Below are positions 1 through 5,580 of a stretch of DNA of 6,752 nt, piece by piece. This DNA is from Brevundimonas sp. (GTDB lineage Bacteria > Pseudomonadota > Alphaproteobacteria > Caulobacterales > Caulobacteraceae), in assembly GCA_020253595.1 (NCBI GenBank), contig JADCBH010000127.1, forward strand, positions 1-6,752, written 5' to 3'. A program made the translations under genes and the position numbers. The first letter of the stretch is position 1. Each line of letters begins with the position of its first letter. The notes under the pieces are model-generated. The model was not told where the DNA came from. It did not search any database and saw nothing but the letters and a program-made list of their open reading frames with translations.

Positions 1-36
1 GACGCGGGGCCGTCCGCTTCCGAGCAGACCAACCGC

Positions 37-105
37 GCGGAGCAGAAGACGCGAAGCCGAAACTACTCACCACACGGTCTCCGGGCCTCGCGCCCGCTGC
101 TCCGC
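37..105. repeat. 9-bp inverted repeat with a long spacer
   Basis: GCGGAGCAG at 37-45 is matched perfectly by its reverse complement CTGCTCCGC at 97-105, with 51 bases between. A smaller stem, GGGC at 83-86 with GCCC at 92-95, lies inside. The region could fold as RNA, for example the 3' end of an upstream transcript or a small RNA. In DNA this GC-rich, however, a 9-bp match within about 100 bases is only mildly unexpected. Function unknown. Confidence 0.3.
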
Positions 106-117
106 CCGCCCTTCCCA

Positions 118-138
118 CCTCGCCGCATCCCGGCGAGG
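118..138. terminator. Short hairpin, possible terminator of an upstream transcript
   Basis: CCTCGCCG (118-125) and CGGCGAGG (131-138) form a perfect 8-bp GC-rich stem with a 5-base loop. No T tract follows on either side, so it is not a textbook intrinsic terminator. It lies just before the change to AT-richer promoter-like sequence, which suits the end of an upstream transcription unit. It could equally be a chance palindrome in GC-rich DNA. Confidence 0.3.
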
Positions 139-175
139 GCGTCGGTGCATGCCTTAAATCTATGTCATGTTTCAC

Positions 176-206
176 CAGCTACCTTGCGAAGACAGATACC
201 TTGCGA
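176..206 (+). promoter_or_regulatory. Tandem 14-bp direct repeat, candidate operator of the PadR operon
   Basis: CAGCTACCTTGCGA at 176-189 is repeated as CAGATACCTTGCGA at 193-206. That is 13 of 14 identical, with an exact 10-bp core TACCTTGCGA and a 17-bp period, which is close to but short of two helical turns. The repeat ends 31 bases before the PadR start codon. A poor -35/-10 pair, TTGCGA (184-189) and TAGGTG (207-212) with 17 bases between, overlaps both copies. Alternatively the promoter lies in the AT-richer stretch at about 154-172 and the repeats sit just downstream of transcription start. PadR proteins often repress their own promoter, so this is the likeliest binding site; that role is inference. 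Confidence 0.5.
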
Positions 207-222
207 TAGGTGTTGGCTCGTC

Positions 223-230
223 AAGGAGGT
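223..230 (+). promoter_or_regulatory. Strong ribosome-binding site of the PadR gene
   Basis: AAGGAGGT, essentially the full anti-16S complement, lies 7 bases before the ATG at 238. It fixes the start there rather than at the in-frame ATG at 145, which has no such site. CAAGG at 222-226 is complementary to CCTTG inside each upstream repeat copy (182-186 and 199-203), so partial masking of this site in the mRNA is conceivable if transcription starts upstream of the repeats. Confidence 0.8.
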
Positions 231-237
231 GATCGGC

Positions 238-600
238 ATGCCCGAAACCATAGAAATCCAGCTGAAGAAGGGGGTGTTGTCGCTGTGCGTCCTCGCCCTC
301 CTCGCCCGAGGCGACAGCTACGCCTACGAGATCGCCAGCCGGCTGTCCGACGCCATCGATATGGGCGAGGGCACCATCTACCCGCTCATGCGCCGGATGC
401 AGTCCGACGGACTGGTCGAGACCTATCTGGTCGAATCCAGCGCCGGGCCCTCGCGCAAATACTACCGCCTCAGTGAGGCCGGCCGTCAGGCGCTCGCCGC
501 CCAGTCCGCCGAATGGACCCACTTCGCCCGGGCCGTCGACGCCATCGTGACGCCGACCACCAGCCAGGGCCAAACTCAAGCTCAGGGGGAGCTCGCATGA
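238..600 (+). CDS. PadR-family transcriptional regulator
   Basis: A 120-residue DNA-binding regulator of the short PadR type: one winged helix-turn-helix domain plus a brief C-terminal helix for dimerisation. The N-terminal part (about 8-60) carries the family pattern: leucine-rich helix 1 (GVLSLCVLALLARG), the SYAYEI helix, then GEGTIYPLMRRMQSDGLV at 43-60, which contains the recognition helix. The wing follows, with GPSRKYYRLSEAG at 70-82. The tail after residue 103 is Gln/Thr-rich and probably disordered. The start is set by AAGGAGGT 7 bases upstream. Its stop overlaps the next ATG (ATGA at 597-600), so it is translationally coupled to a HAAS/DUF1700 membrane protein, a pairing seen repeatedly in bacteria. 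It probably represses its own operon through the direct repeat at 176-206. The inducing signal cannot be read from sequence. The family is clear; the regulated function is not. Confidence 0.94.
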   Translation: MPETIEIQLKKGVLSLCVLALLARGDSYAYEIASRLSDAIDMGEGTIYPLMRRMQSDGLVETYLVESSAGPSRKYYRLSEAGRQALAAQSAEWTHFARAVDAIVTPTTSQGQTQAQGELA

Positions 601-1187
601 CCCGTCAGGAATTCCTTCGTCGGCTTCGCGCCGGCCTGGTTGGTCTTCCGACGACCACCGCCAACGAGATCGCCGCGGATTACGAGACCCACTTCGACGA
701 TGGCATCGCTGCCGGCCGCTCCGAGGCCGAGGTGGCGGCCGCGCTCGGCGATCCCGATCGTCTGGCGCGTGAGCTGCGCGCCGAAGCCGGTGCCCAGCGC
801 TGGCATCAGGAAAAGAACCCATCCGCCGCCGCCGCCGCCGTCTTCGCGGTGCTGGGGCTGGGCGCCATCGACATCCTGATCCTCCTGCCCATCCTCATGG
901 GCGTCATCGGCACCCTGTTCGGCTTCTTCATCGCCGCCATCGCCCTGTTCTTCTCGGGCGGCGCGGTCATGGTCGCCGGACCCTTCGCCGCGCCTCCGGG
1001 CGGGCCCCTTGCGGCCATCCTGTTCGGGCTCAGCCTCATGGCCGCGGCGACGACACTCGGCGCGCTGCTGGCCATCGTCAGCATCTGGCTGGTCAACGGT
1101 CTGATCTGGTTCGCCCGCCTTCACTACCGGCTGCTGAAGCCGGCGCTTGAACCCTCCAACACCACGACTTCGGGAGCCTCGGCATGA
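597..1187 (+). CDS. DUF1700/HAAS-domain membrane protein, partner of PadR
   Basis: A 196-residue protein in two parts. Residues 1-65 are a soluble helical HAAS (DUF1700) domain, with the characteristic YETHFDDGIAAGRSEAEVAAALGDP at about 29-53 given here in pieces: YETHFDDG, then a short turn, then the acidic helix and the ALGDP turn. Residues from about 78 are strongly hydrophobic: likely one long or two close membrane segments at 78-130 (rich in Leu, Ile and Phe) and two more at about 136-176, then a basic, Thr/Ser-rich tail. The start is the ATG overlapping the PadR stop, with AGGGGGAG at 584-591 as ribosome-binding site. HAAS proteins are commonly encoded next to PadR regulators and are thought to link a membrane state to them. 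How they do so is not established, and direct contact with this PadR is inference. A run of five GCC alanine codons lies at 825-839. Confidence 0.92.
   Translation: MTRQEFLRRLRAGLVGLPTTTANEIAADYETHFDDGIAAGRSEAEVAAALGDPDRLARELRAEAGAQRWHQEKNPSAAAAAVFAVLGLGAIDILILLPILMGVIGTLFGFFIAAIALFFSGGAVMVAGPFAAPPGGPLAAILFGLSLMAAATTLGALLAIVSIWLVNGLIWFARLHYRLLKPALEPSNTTTSGASA
823..840 (+). repeat. CCG trinucleotide tract inside the HAAS gene
   Basis: Six uninterrupted CCG units encode five consecutive alanines (residues 77-81) at the junction between the soluble domain and the first membrane segment. Length change by slippage would stay in frame and only alter linker length. It may be simple GC-rich codon bias. 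Confidence 0.7.
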
Positions 1188-2062
1188 TCCGCACTCTCTT
1201 CATCATCGCCGGCGCCGCGCTGGTGCTGTCACTGGCCACCCTCGGTGGGGCGGCCGCGCTCGGTGGCCGCGACCTCGCCGCCAACGGCTGGTCCTGGACC
1301 TTCATCGAAGACGAGTGGGGCAACGGCCGCATCGAGCGCTCCGGCAAGGCCGAAGATCTCGGCCCAGACGTGACCCGCTCGGTCGCCTTCGACGGCGGCG
1401 AGCGCCTCGAGCTCGACCTCTCCGCCGACGTCACCTACGTCCAGGGCGACGCGAACACCGTCGTCATCACCGGCCCCCAGCCCATCATCGACCGCATCCG
1501 CGTCGAGGGTTCGCGCCTGTGGATGGAAGACGGCCCCGAGCGCGTCACCGTGCGCTGGAACAACCAGGGCATCGACGGCTGGTCGGACTCCGAGCGCGTC
1601 CGCATCACGGTTACCGCCCCGTCGGTGACCACCTTCGACCTCGAAGGGTCCTCGGATCTCAAGATCCGGGACTATGACCAGACCGCCCTGTCCATCGATG
1701 TCTCCGGTTCCGGCGAGATCGAGGCCGACGGCCGGGCCCAGACGCTGGAGCTCGACATCTCCGGCTCGGGCGAGGTCGATCTGTCTCGACTGGACCTGAC
1801 CGATGCCAACGTCGCCATCGCCGGTTCGGGCGAGGCGCGTCTGGGGCCGACGGGCCGGGTCGATGTGACCGTCTCCGGCTCAGGAGATGTCGAACTCACC
1901 CGCCAACCGACGACCCTGAACCAGAACATCAGTGGATCCGGCGAAATCGACATCCGTTCGACGCGCAGAAGCGAGACCACGGTCACCCGGTCGGAAACGT
2001 TGGCGTCCGCGCCGGGCGTTCGCATCGAGCGGAGGGTGACCATCCCCGCCGAGGGGCGCTGA
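1184..2062 (+). CDS. Exported GIN-domain (DUF2807/DUF4097-like) beta-solenoid protein
   Basis: A 292-residue protein. Residues 4-26 form a hydrophobic N-terminal signal peptide or anchor (Arg at 3, then Leu/Ile/Ala-rich). There is no lipobox cysteine, so it is not a lipoprotein. Residues 63-105 resemble the start of a 'putative auto-transporter adhesin head GIN domain' (VAFDGGERLELDLSADVTYVQGD). From about 150 to 258 there is a ladder of beta-strand repeats marked by G-S-G or G-S-S turns at residues 155, 175, 194, 214, 232 and 251, with period 18-20 and typical unit SGSGEIE or SGSGEVDL. This is expected to fold as a parallel beta-helix. The tail (260-292) is Arg/Thr-rich. The start overlaps the HAAS stop (ATGA, 1184-1187) and GGGAG sits at 1172-1176. 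Location is probably periplasmic or outer surface. Family members are uncharacterised, so adhesion is only a database label. No outer-membrane translocator domain is present. Confidence 0.87.
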   Translation: MIRTLFIIAGAALVLSLATLGGAAALGGRDLAANGWSWTFIEDEWGNGRIERSGKAEDLGPDVTRSVAFDGGERLELDLSADVTYVQGDANTVVITGPQPIIDRIRVEGSRLWMEDGPERVTVRWNNQGIDGWSDSERVRITVTAPSVTTFDLEGSSDLKIRDYDQTALSIDVSGSGEIEADGRAQTLELDISGSGEVDLSRLDLTDANVAIAGSGEARLGPTGRVDVTVSGSGDVELTRQPTTLNQNISGSGEIDIRSTRRSETTVTRSETLASAPGVRIERRVTIPAEGR

Positions 2063-2076
2063 GGCGGCTTAGCGCC
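2055..2076. terminator. Hairpin spanning the convergent stop codons
   Basis: GGCGCTGAG (2055-2063) and CTTAGCGCC (2068-2076) form a 9-bp stem with a single G-T wobble, closed by a 4-base loop. The stem contains the stop codon of the GIN-domain gene (TGA, 2060-2062). The opposite-strand stop of the methyltransferase gene (2069-2071) lies in the other arm. Only 6 bases separate the two genes, so this is the only room for a shared terminator. No T tract follows in either direction, so termination may be weak or Rho-dependent. On the minus-strand RNA the wobble becomes an A-C mismatch, so the hairpin favours the + transcript. Confidence 0.45.
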
Positions 2077-3409
2077 GCTCCAGTCGTGCCGCGAAGAACC
2101 CGTCCAGCCCGCCGTGCTCGGGCCATTGCGACGGCAGGATGCGCAGCCAACCTTCGGGCGTCACGGCCTCGGCCGCGGCGCCCACGGCGGCCGGATCGGC
2201 GGCGACGGTGCGAAAGGCGGGGTTACGACGCAGGAAGGCGATGATCTGGGTTTCGCCTTCCTCGCGCTCCAGCGAGCAGACGCAGTAGACCAGCCGCCCG
2301 CCGGGCTTCACCCGCAGCGCCGCCGCATCCAGCAGCCGGTGCTGCACATCGGCCAGCTTGGCCACGTCGGCCGGGCGGGTGGCGCGCAGAACCTCGGGGT
2401 TGCGCCGCAGCGTCCCCGTCGCAGTGCACGGCGCATCCAGCAGCACGGCATCGAACGTGCGATCGTCCTGCCACTCCTCGCCGTTGGCCACAACGACTTC
2501 GGCCGACAGGCCGGTCCGCTCCAGGTTCTGGCGAACGCGTTTCAGCCGGGTCTCTGAACGATCCAGCGCCGTGACAGCGGCACCTGAGGCCGCGATCTGC
2601 AGTGTCTTTCCACCCGGCGCGGCGCAGAGATCCAGCACGGCCTCACCGGCCTTCGGCGCGAGCAACCGCACCGGCACGGCGGCCGCGGCGTCCTGCACCC
2701 ACCAGTCGCCGGTCTCATACCCCGGCCAGCCCGCGACATCGCCGCGTGCGCCGGTCCGAACCGTTCCGCCAGGCAAGACCCGACCGTCGAGCGCTTCGGC
2801 CAGGGCACCGGCGTCGACGCCGGGCTTGAGGCTCAGATCGGTCGGCGGCTCCTCACGAACCGCCAGGGCGATGGCCTCCAACATGGCTTCGCCATAGGCC
2901 TGGGCCCAGCGCGCCGCGATCCAGTCGGGCAGGTTGGAGCGAGCCGTGGTCAGGCCCGGCCCCTCGCGTTCGACGCCACGCAGGACCGCATTGACCAGCG
3001 CCTTGTAGGGCCGCGTCGTGACCCCCCGCTCGGCCAGCTTCACCGCCGTCGACACGGCCGCGAACGCCGGGGTGCCCAGCACCAGCGTCTGGGCCAGCGA
3101 CACCCGCAGCAGGGTGCGCACGGCCTCGGGCGGCGACTTCTGCAGGCGGCGGTCAAGGATCTGGTCGATCTCGCCCAGCCGCCGCAGCGCCGCCATGGCC
3201 ACGGCCCGCGCAAAGGCACGGTCGGGCGCGGGCAGGGCCGCCACCTCGGTGAAGCTCATCGCCTCATCCAGGCCGTTGCGCCGTTCAAGCGCCGCGTTCA
3301 GCAGCACGCCAGCAGCGATGCGGGCCTCAACGCCGATATCGGCGGCGGGATCATCCGACGGCGGATGGGCGACCGGCTCGCGCCGGGGCCCTCGCGCTTT
3401 GTCGGCCAT
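2069..3409 (-). CDS. rsmB: 16S rRNA (cytosine-C5) methyltransferase, RsmB family
   Basis: A 446-residue RsmB (Sun/Fmu)-type enzyme that uses S-adenosylmethionine to methylate C5 of a cytosine in 16S rRNA (C967 in E. coli numbering). Residues about 25-150 are the helical NusB-like RNA-binding domain. The Rossmann catalytic domain follows: motif I DLCAAPGGK at 260-268 (cofactor loop), acidic residue D283 in ALDRS, motif IV DAPCTATGTLRRNPE at 325-339 with C328, and motif VI YCVCS at 375-379 with C378 as the expected catalytic nucleophile. Both cysteines of the two-cysteine mechanism are present, so the enzyme looks intact. The frame stays open 49 codons further upstream, but that would overlap kup by 112 bases and is not family-like; the ATG at 3409 gives normal length, although its ribosome-binding site is weak. 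It lies 35 bases downstream of kup and is probably co-transcribed with it. Confidence 0.93.
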   Translation of the reverse strand: MADKARGPRREPVAHPPSDDPAADIGVEARIAAGVLLNAALERRNGLDEAMSFTEVAALPAPDRAFARAVAMAALRRLGEIDQILDRRLQKSPPEAVRTLLRVSLAQTLVLGTPAFAAVSTAVKLAERGVTTRPYKALVNAVLRGVEREGPGLTTARSNLPDWIAARWAQAYGEAMLEAIALAVREEPPTDLSLKPGVDAGALAEALDGRVLPGGTVRTGARGDVAGWPGYETGDWWVQDAAAAVPVRLLAPKAGEAVLDLCAAPGGKTLQIAASGAAVTALDRSETRLKRVRQNLERTGLSAEVVVANGEEWQDDRTFDAVLLDAPCTATGTLRRNPEVLRATRPADVAKLADVQHRLLDAAALRVKPGGRLVYCVCSLEREEGETQIIAFLRRNPAFRTVAADPAAVGAAAEAVTPEGWLRILPSQWPEHGGLDGFFAARLERR

Positions 3410-3444
3410 GCGCCGTCCGCGCGCCGACGAGTTGCGGCCCTCGG

Positions 3445-5412
3445 TCAAACCGAAACCTGTGTGCCGAGCTCGACCACCCGTCCGGGCGGGATGTGGAAGA
3501 AGTCCGTCGGGTTGGCCGCGTTGCGCATCAGGAAGATGTACAGCTTGTCCTGCCAAAGCGGCATGCCCTGATTGGCCGATGGCACCACCGAGCGGCGGCC
3601 GAGGAAGAAGCTGGTCGACATTATGTCGAATTTAAGCCCCTGCTTGCGGCACTGACCGAGCGCGCGGGGCACGACCGGGCTTTCCATGAAGCCGAAGCTG
3701 AGCGTGATCCGCTTGAAGTCGTCGTTGATGGCTTCCATCACGAACCGCTCGCTTTCGGGTACGCGGGGCCGGTCCAGCGTCTTGACGGTCAGGATGACGT
3801 TCTTCTCGTGCAGCACCTTGTTGTGCTTGAGATTGTGCATCAGGGCCACCGGGGCGACGTCCGGGTCCGAGGTCAGAAAGACGGCTGTTCCGGGTGCGCG
3901 GTGGGGCGGGCGAGCACGCAGCATCTCGATCAGGTCGGTCAGCGGCAAGCTGTCCTTCTTGGCCTTGGCAGTCAGGATCTGCGATCCACGCGTCCAGGTC
4001 CACATGATGGTGACCAGGCCTGCGCCGAGAACCAGCGGCATCCAGGCACCCTGCGGGATCTTCAGCATGTTCGAGGTCATGAAGACGAGGTCGATGGCCA
4101 CCAGCGGCGAGATGGCGGCCAGGCTGAGGGGAATCGACCACTTCCACAGGTTCCGGACGATGAACCAGGCCAACAGGCTGTCGACGAACATGGAACCTGT
4201 AACGGCGATGCCGTAGGCGGCGGCCAACGCTGACGACGTCTGGAAGGTGACGAGCAACGCCAGCACTCCGACCATCAGCAGCGAGTTGACCGCCGGGACG
4301 TAGATCTGGCCGGCCTGGCTCTCTGACGTGTTCAGGATCGACATGCGGGGCAGCAGGCCCAGCTGGACGGCCTGTTGCGTCACCGAGAAGGCACCGGTGA
4401 TGACGGCCTGGCTGGCGATGACGGTGGCCAGGGTGGCCATGATCAGCACGGGCCAGTAGGCGAACTGGGGCACCATGAGCCAGAACGGGTTCTCTGCCGC
4501 CTCACGGTTGGCCAGAACGAAGGCACCCTGACCCAGGTAGTTCAGCGTCAGGCACGGCAGCACGACCCACAGCCAGCCAAGCCGGATCGGGCTTTTGCCA
4601 AAGTGGCCCATGTCGGCATACAGCGCCTCGGCCCCGGTGACGGCAAGGAAGACGCTGCCCAGGATGACAAAGCCGAGGAAGCCGTTGTCGAACAGGAAGG
4701 CCACGCCGTAGTAAGGCGAGATGGCCCTCAGGATCGAGATGTCGTCGAAGATGTGATAGACGCCCAGCGCGGCCAGGATCAGGAACCAGACCAGCGTCAG
4801 TGGTCCGAAGTACCGCGCCATCGACCCCGTGCCGCGCGACTGGATCATGAACAAGGCGATCAGGATGCCCGCCGCGATAGGCAGCACATAGGGCGTCAAC
4901 GAGGGGCCGATACCCGGCGCGTCCTTCAGTCCCTCGATCGCGGAGAGCACGGAAATGGCCGGCGTAATGACCCCGTCGCCATAGAAGAGGGCCGCACCGC
5001 AGACCCCCAGCACGAAGATGGCGGCCGAGCGTCGGCCCACCGCATGCTGGGCCAATGCCATCAGGGCCAGGGTCCCGCCCTCGCCCTTGTTGTCGACGCG
5101 CATCAGGAAGACGACGTACTTGATCGTGACGACCAGGATCAGGGCCCAGAAGACCAGCGAAACGACGCCCAGCACGGCCAGCTCGTCCGCGCCGCCACCG
5201 CGCGAATGATGCAGCGCCTCGCGCATGGCGTAGAGCGGACTTGTGCCGATGTCGCCAAACACCACGCCGATCGCCCCGATGATCAGGGCCATCTTGCCGG
5301 TCTTTGCGTGTCCGTTGTCGTGTCCGCCGGCAGGCGCCGCAGTCGGCGCGTCGTTCGGCGTCTGGGGCGAGGCGGGGGGAGCGCCGTCGCCGGGGGAAGC
5401 TTCCCCTGCCAT
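3445..5412 (-). CDS. kup: KUP-family potassium:proton symporter
   Basis: A 655-residue inner-membrane K+ uptake protein of normal family length (E. coli Kup is about 622). Residues 1-40 are a Pro/Ala/Gly/His-rich cytoplasmic extension with no predicted structure. About 12 membrane helices follow between 41 and 475, then a cytosolic domain (476-655). Family signatures: GVVFGDIGTSPLY at 49-61 with D54 (the Asp implicated in proton coupling in E. coli Kup), DNKGEGG at 107-113, YGDGVITPAISVLSAIEGL at 144-162, VTGAEALYADMGHFGKSPIRL at about 258-278 with E262, NYLGQGA at 291-297, AAYGIAVTG at 398-406, the cytosolic ALMHNLKHNKVLHE at 523-536, and the terminal RVVELGTQV. Asp146 stands where E. coli has Glu, a common variant. 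The start is supported by GGAGG (5419-5423 on the other strand), 6 bases before the ATG. It is the first gene of a likely kup-rsmB operon. Confidence 0.97.
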   Translation of the reverse strand: MAGEASPGDGAPPASPQTPNDAPTAAPAGGHDNGHAKTGKMALIIGAIGVVFGDIGTSPLYAMREALHHSRGGGADELAVLGVVSLVFWALILVVTIKYVVFLMRVDNKGEGGTLALMALAQHAVGRRSAAIFVLGVCGAALFYGDGVITPAISVLSAIEGLKDAPGIGPSLTPYVLPIAAGILIALFMIQSRGTGSMARYFGPLTLVWFLILAALGVYHIFDDISILRAISPYYGVAFLFDNGFLGFVILGSVFLAVTGAEALYADMGHFGKSPIRLGWLWVVLPCLTLNYLGQGAFVLANREAAENPFWLMVPQFAYWPVLIMATLATVIASQAVITGAFSVTQQAVQLGLLPRMSILNTSESQAGQIYVPAVNSLLMVGVLALLVTFQTSSALAAAYGIAVTGSMFVDSLLAWFIVRNLWKWSIPLSLAAISPLVAIDLVFMTSNMLKIPQGAWMPLVLGAGLVTIMWTWTRGSQILTAKAKKDSLPLTDLIEMLRARPPHRAPGTAVFLTSDPDVAPVALMHNLKHNKVLHEKNVILTVKTLDRPRVPESERFVMEAINDDFKRITLSFGFMESPVVPRALGQCRKQGLKFDIMSTSFFLGRRSVVPSANQGMPLWQDKLYIFLMRNAANPTDFFHIPPGRVVELGTQVSV

Positions 5413-5459
5413 GAGTATCCTCCGGGTCGCGCCTCACGCGCGCCCATCAAAGCGGAGCG

Positions 5460-5488
5460 CCTTTAGGCTCATTGAAGGGGGGATTCAA
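5460..5488 (-). promoter_or_regulatory. Possible kup promoter
   Basis: On the minus strand TTGAAT (5488-5483) and TAAAGG (5465-5460) are separated by exactly 17 bases. They match the -35 and -10 consensus at 4 of 6 and 3 of 6 positions, so this is weak support. Transcription would start about 40 bases before the kup ATG. The proposed -35 box lies in the right arm of the inverted repeat at 5471-5489. Confidence 0.3.
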
Positions 5489-5489
5489 T
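5471..5489. promoter_or_regulatory. Inverted repeat in the kup/Rrf2 divergent region, candidate operator
   Basis: ATTGAA (5471-5476) and TTCAAT (5484-5489) form a perfect 6-bp inverted repeat with a 7-base spacer containing a G run. A second small palindrome, GATT-C-AATC, covers 5482-5490, and its GATTC (5482-5486) is a GANTC site, the target of CcrM methylase in Caulobacterales. The symmetry suits a dimeric regulator such as the neighbouring Rrf2 protein, but nothing in the sequence ties it to a particular protein. Confidence 0.35.
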
Positions 5490-5530
5490 CGCGCAAGCAA
5501 GGTTTGCCGCGAGCCGCGCTTGGCAAGGAT

Positions 5531-5559
5531 TTGTGAAACCTGCGCCAAGACCCTACTTT
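5531..5559 (+). promoter_or_regulatory. Possible promoter of the Rrf2-SDR operon
   Basis: TTGTGA (5531-5536) and TACTTT (5554-5559) are spaced by 17 bases in the locally AT-richer stretch before the Rrf2 gene. They match the consensus at 4 of 6 and 3 of 6 positions. Transcription would start about 15 bases before the ATG at 5581, which would exclude the upstream GTG at 5533 as a start. Weak evidence only. Confidence 0.25.
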
Positions 5560-5580
5560 ACCGTCTGGAACCTGAAAAAC

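Larger units (their letters stand above)
1..237. other. Non-coding leader upstream of the PadR operon
   Basis: No convincing gene is present here. All reading frames that stay open are arginine- and proline-rich translations of GC-rich DNA and do not resemble a protein. The left half (about 1-140) is very GC-rich and holds two inverted repeats (37-45 with 97-105, and 118-125 with 131-138). Composition then shifts abruptly to AT-richer sequence at about 150-210, as expected for a promoter and regulator-binding region. That part contains a tandem direct repeat at 176-206, and the PadR ribosome-binding site follows at 223-230. A divergent gene running leftwards out of the window from a GTG at about 73 is possible but unsupported. 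Confidence 0.6.

Noticed and set aside
1..73. Divergent minus-strand gene beginning at a GTG near 73
   Set aside because: A GGAG-like site precedes it, but only 24 codons are visible and they show no motif; open frames this short are expected by chance.
154..168. Possible CtrA box (TTAA-N7-TTAA) before the PadR operon
   Set aside because: TTAA at 154-157 is followed after 7 bases by TCAT, so only one half-site matches.
145..237. N-terminal extension of the PadR protein from an upstream ATG
   Set aside because: The extension would run through the direct repeat and the strong AAGGAGGT site, and PadR family members begin near the 238 start.
172..822. Minus-strand open frame of 216 codons opposite the PadR and HAAS genes
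   Set aside because: Arg/Gly-rich, without family motifs; the + strand genes in the same place have clear domains, ribosome-binding sites and overlaps.
3410..3556. Longer RsmB start that would overlap kup
   Set aside because: The 49 extra residues translate the antisense of the kup C-terminus, which is conserved in kup; the ATG at 3409 gives usual family length.
3018..3635. Plus-strand open frame opposite rsmB and the 3' end of kup
   Set aside because: Ser/Arg/Ala-rich translation with no domain; it spans two well-supported minus-strand genes.
4375..5466. Long open frame on the + strand (363 codons) opposite kup
   Set aside because: It is antisense to a clearly conserved kup gene, has low-complexity Asp/Gln/Arg/His-rich composition and no recognisable domain. 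It arises from codon bias in GC-rich DNA.
5533..5580. GTG start for the Rrf2 gene adding 16 residues
   Set aside because: Rrf2 proteins start directly before the first helix, as from the ATG at 5581; the extension has no family similarity and lies in the likely promoter.
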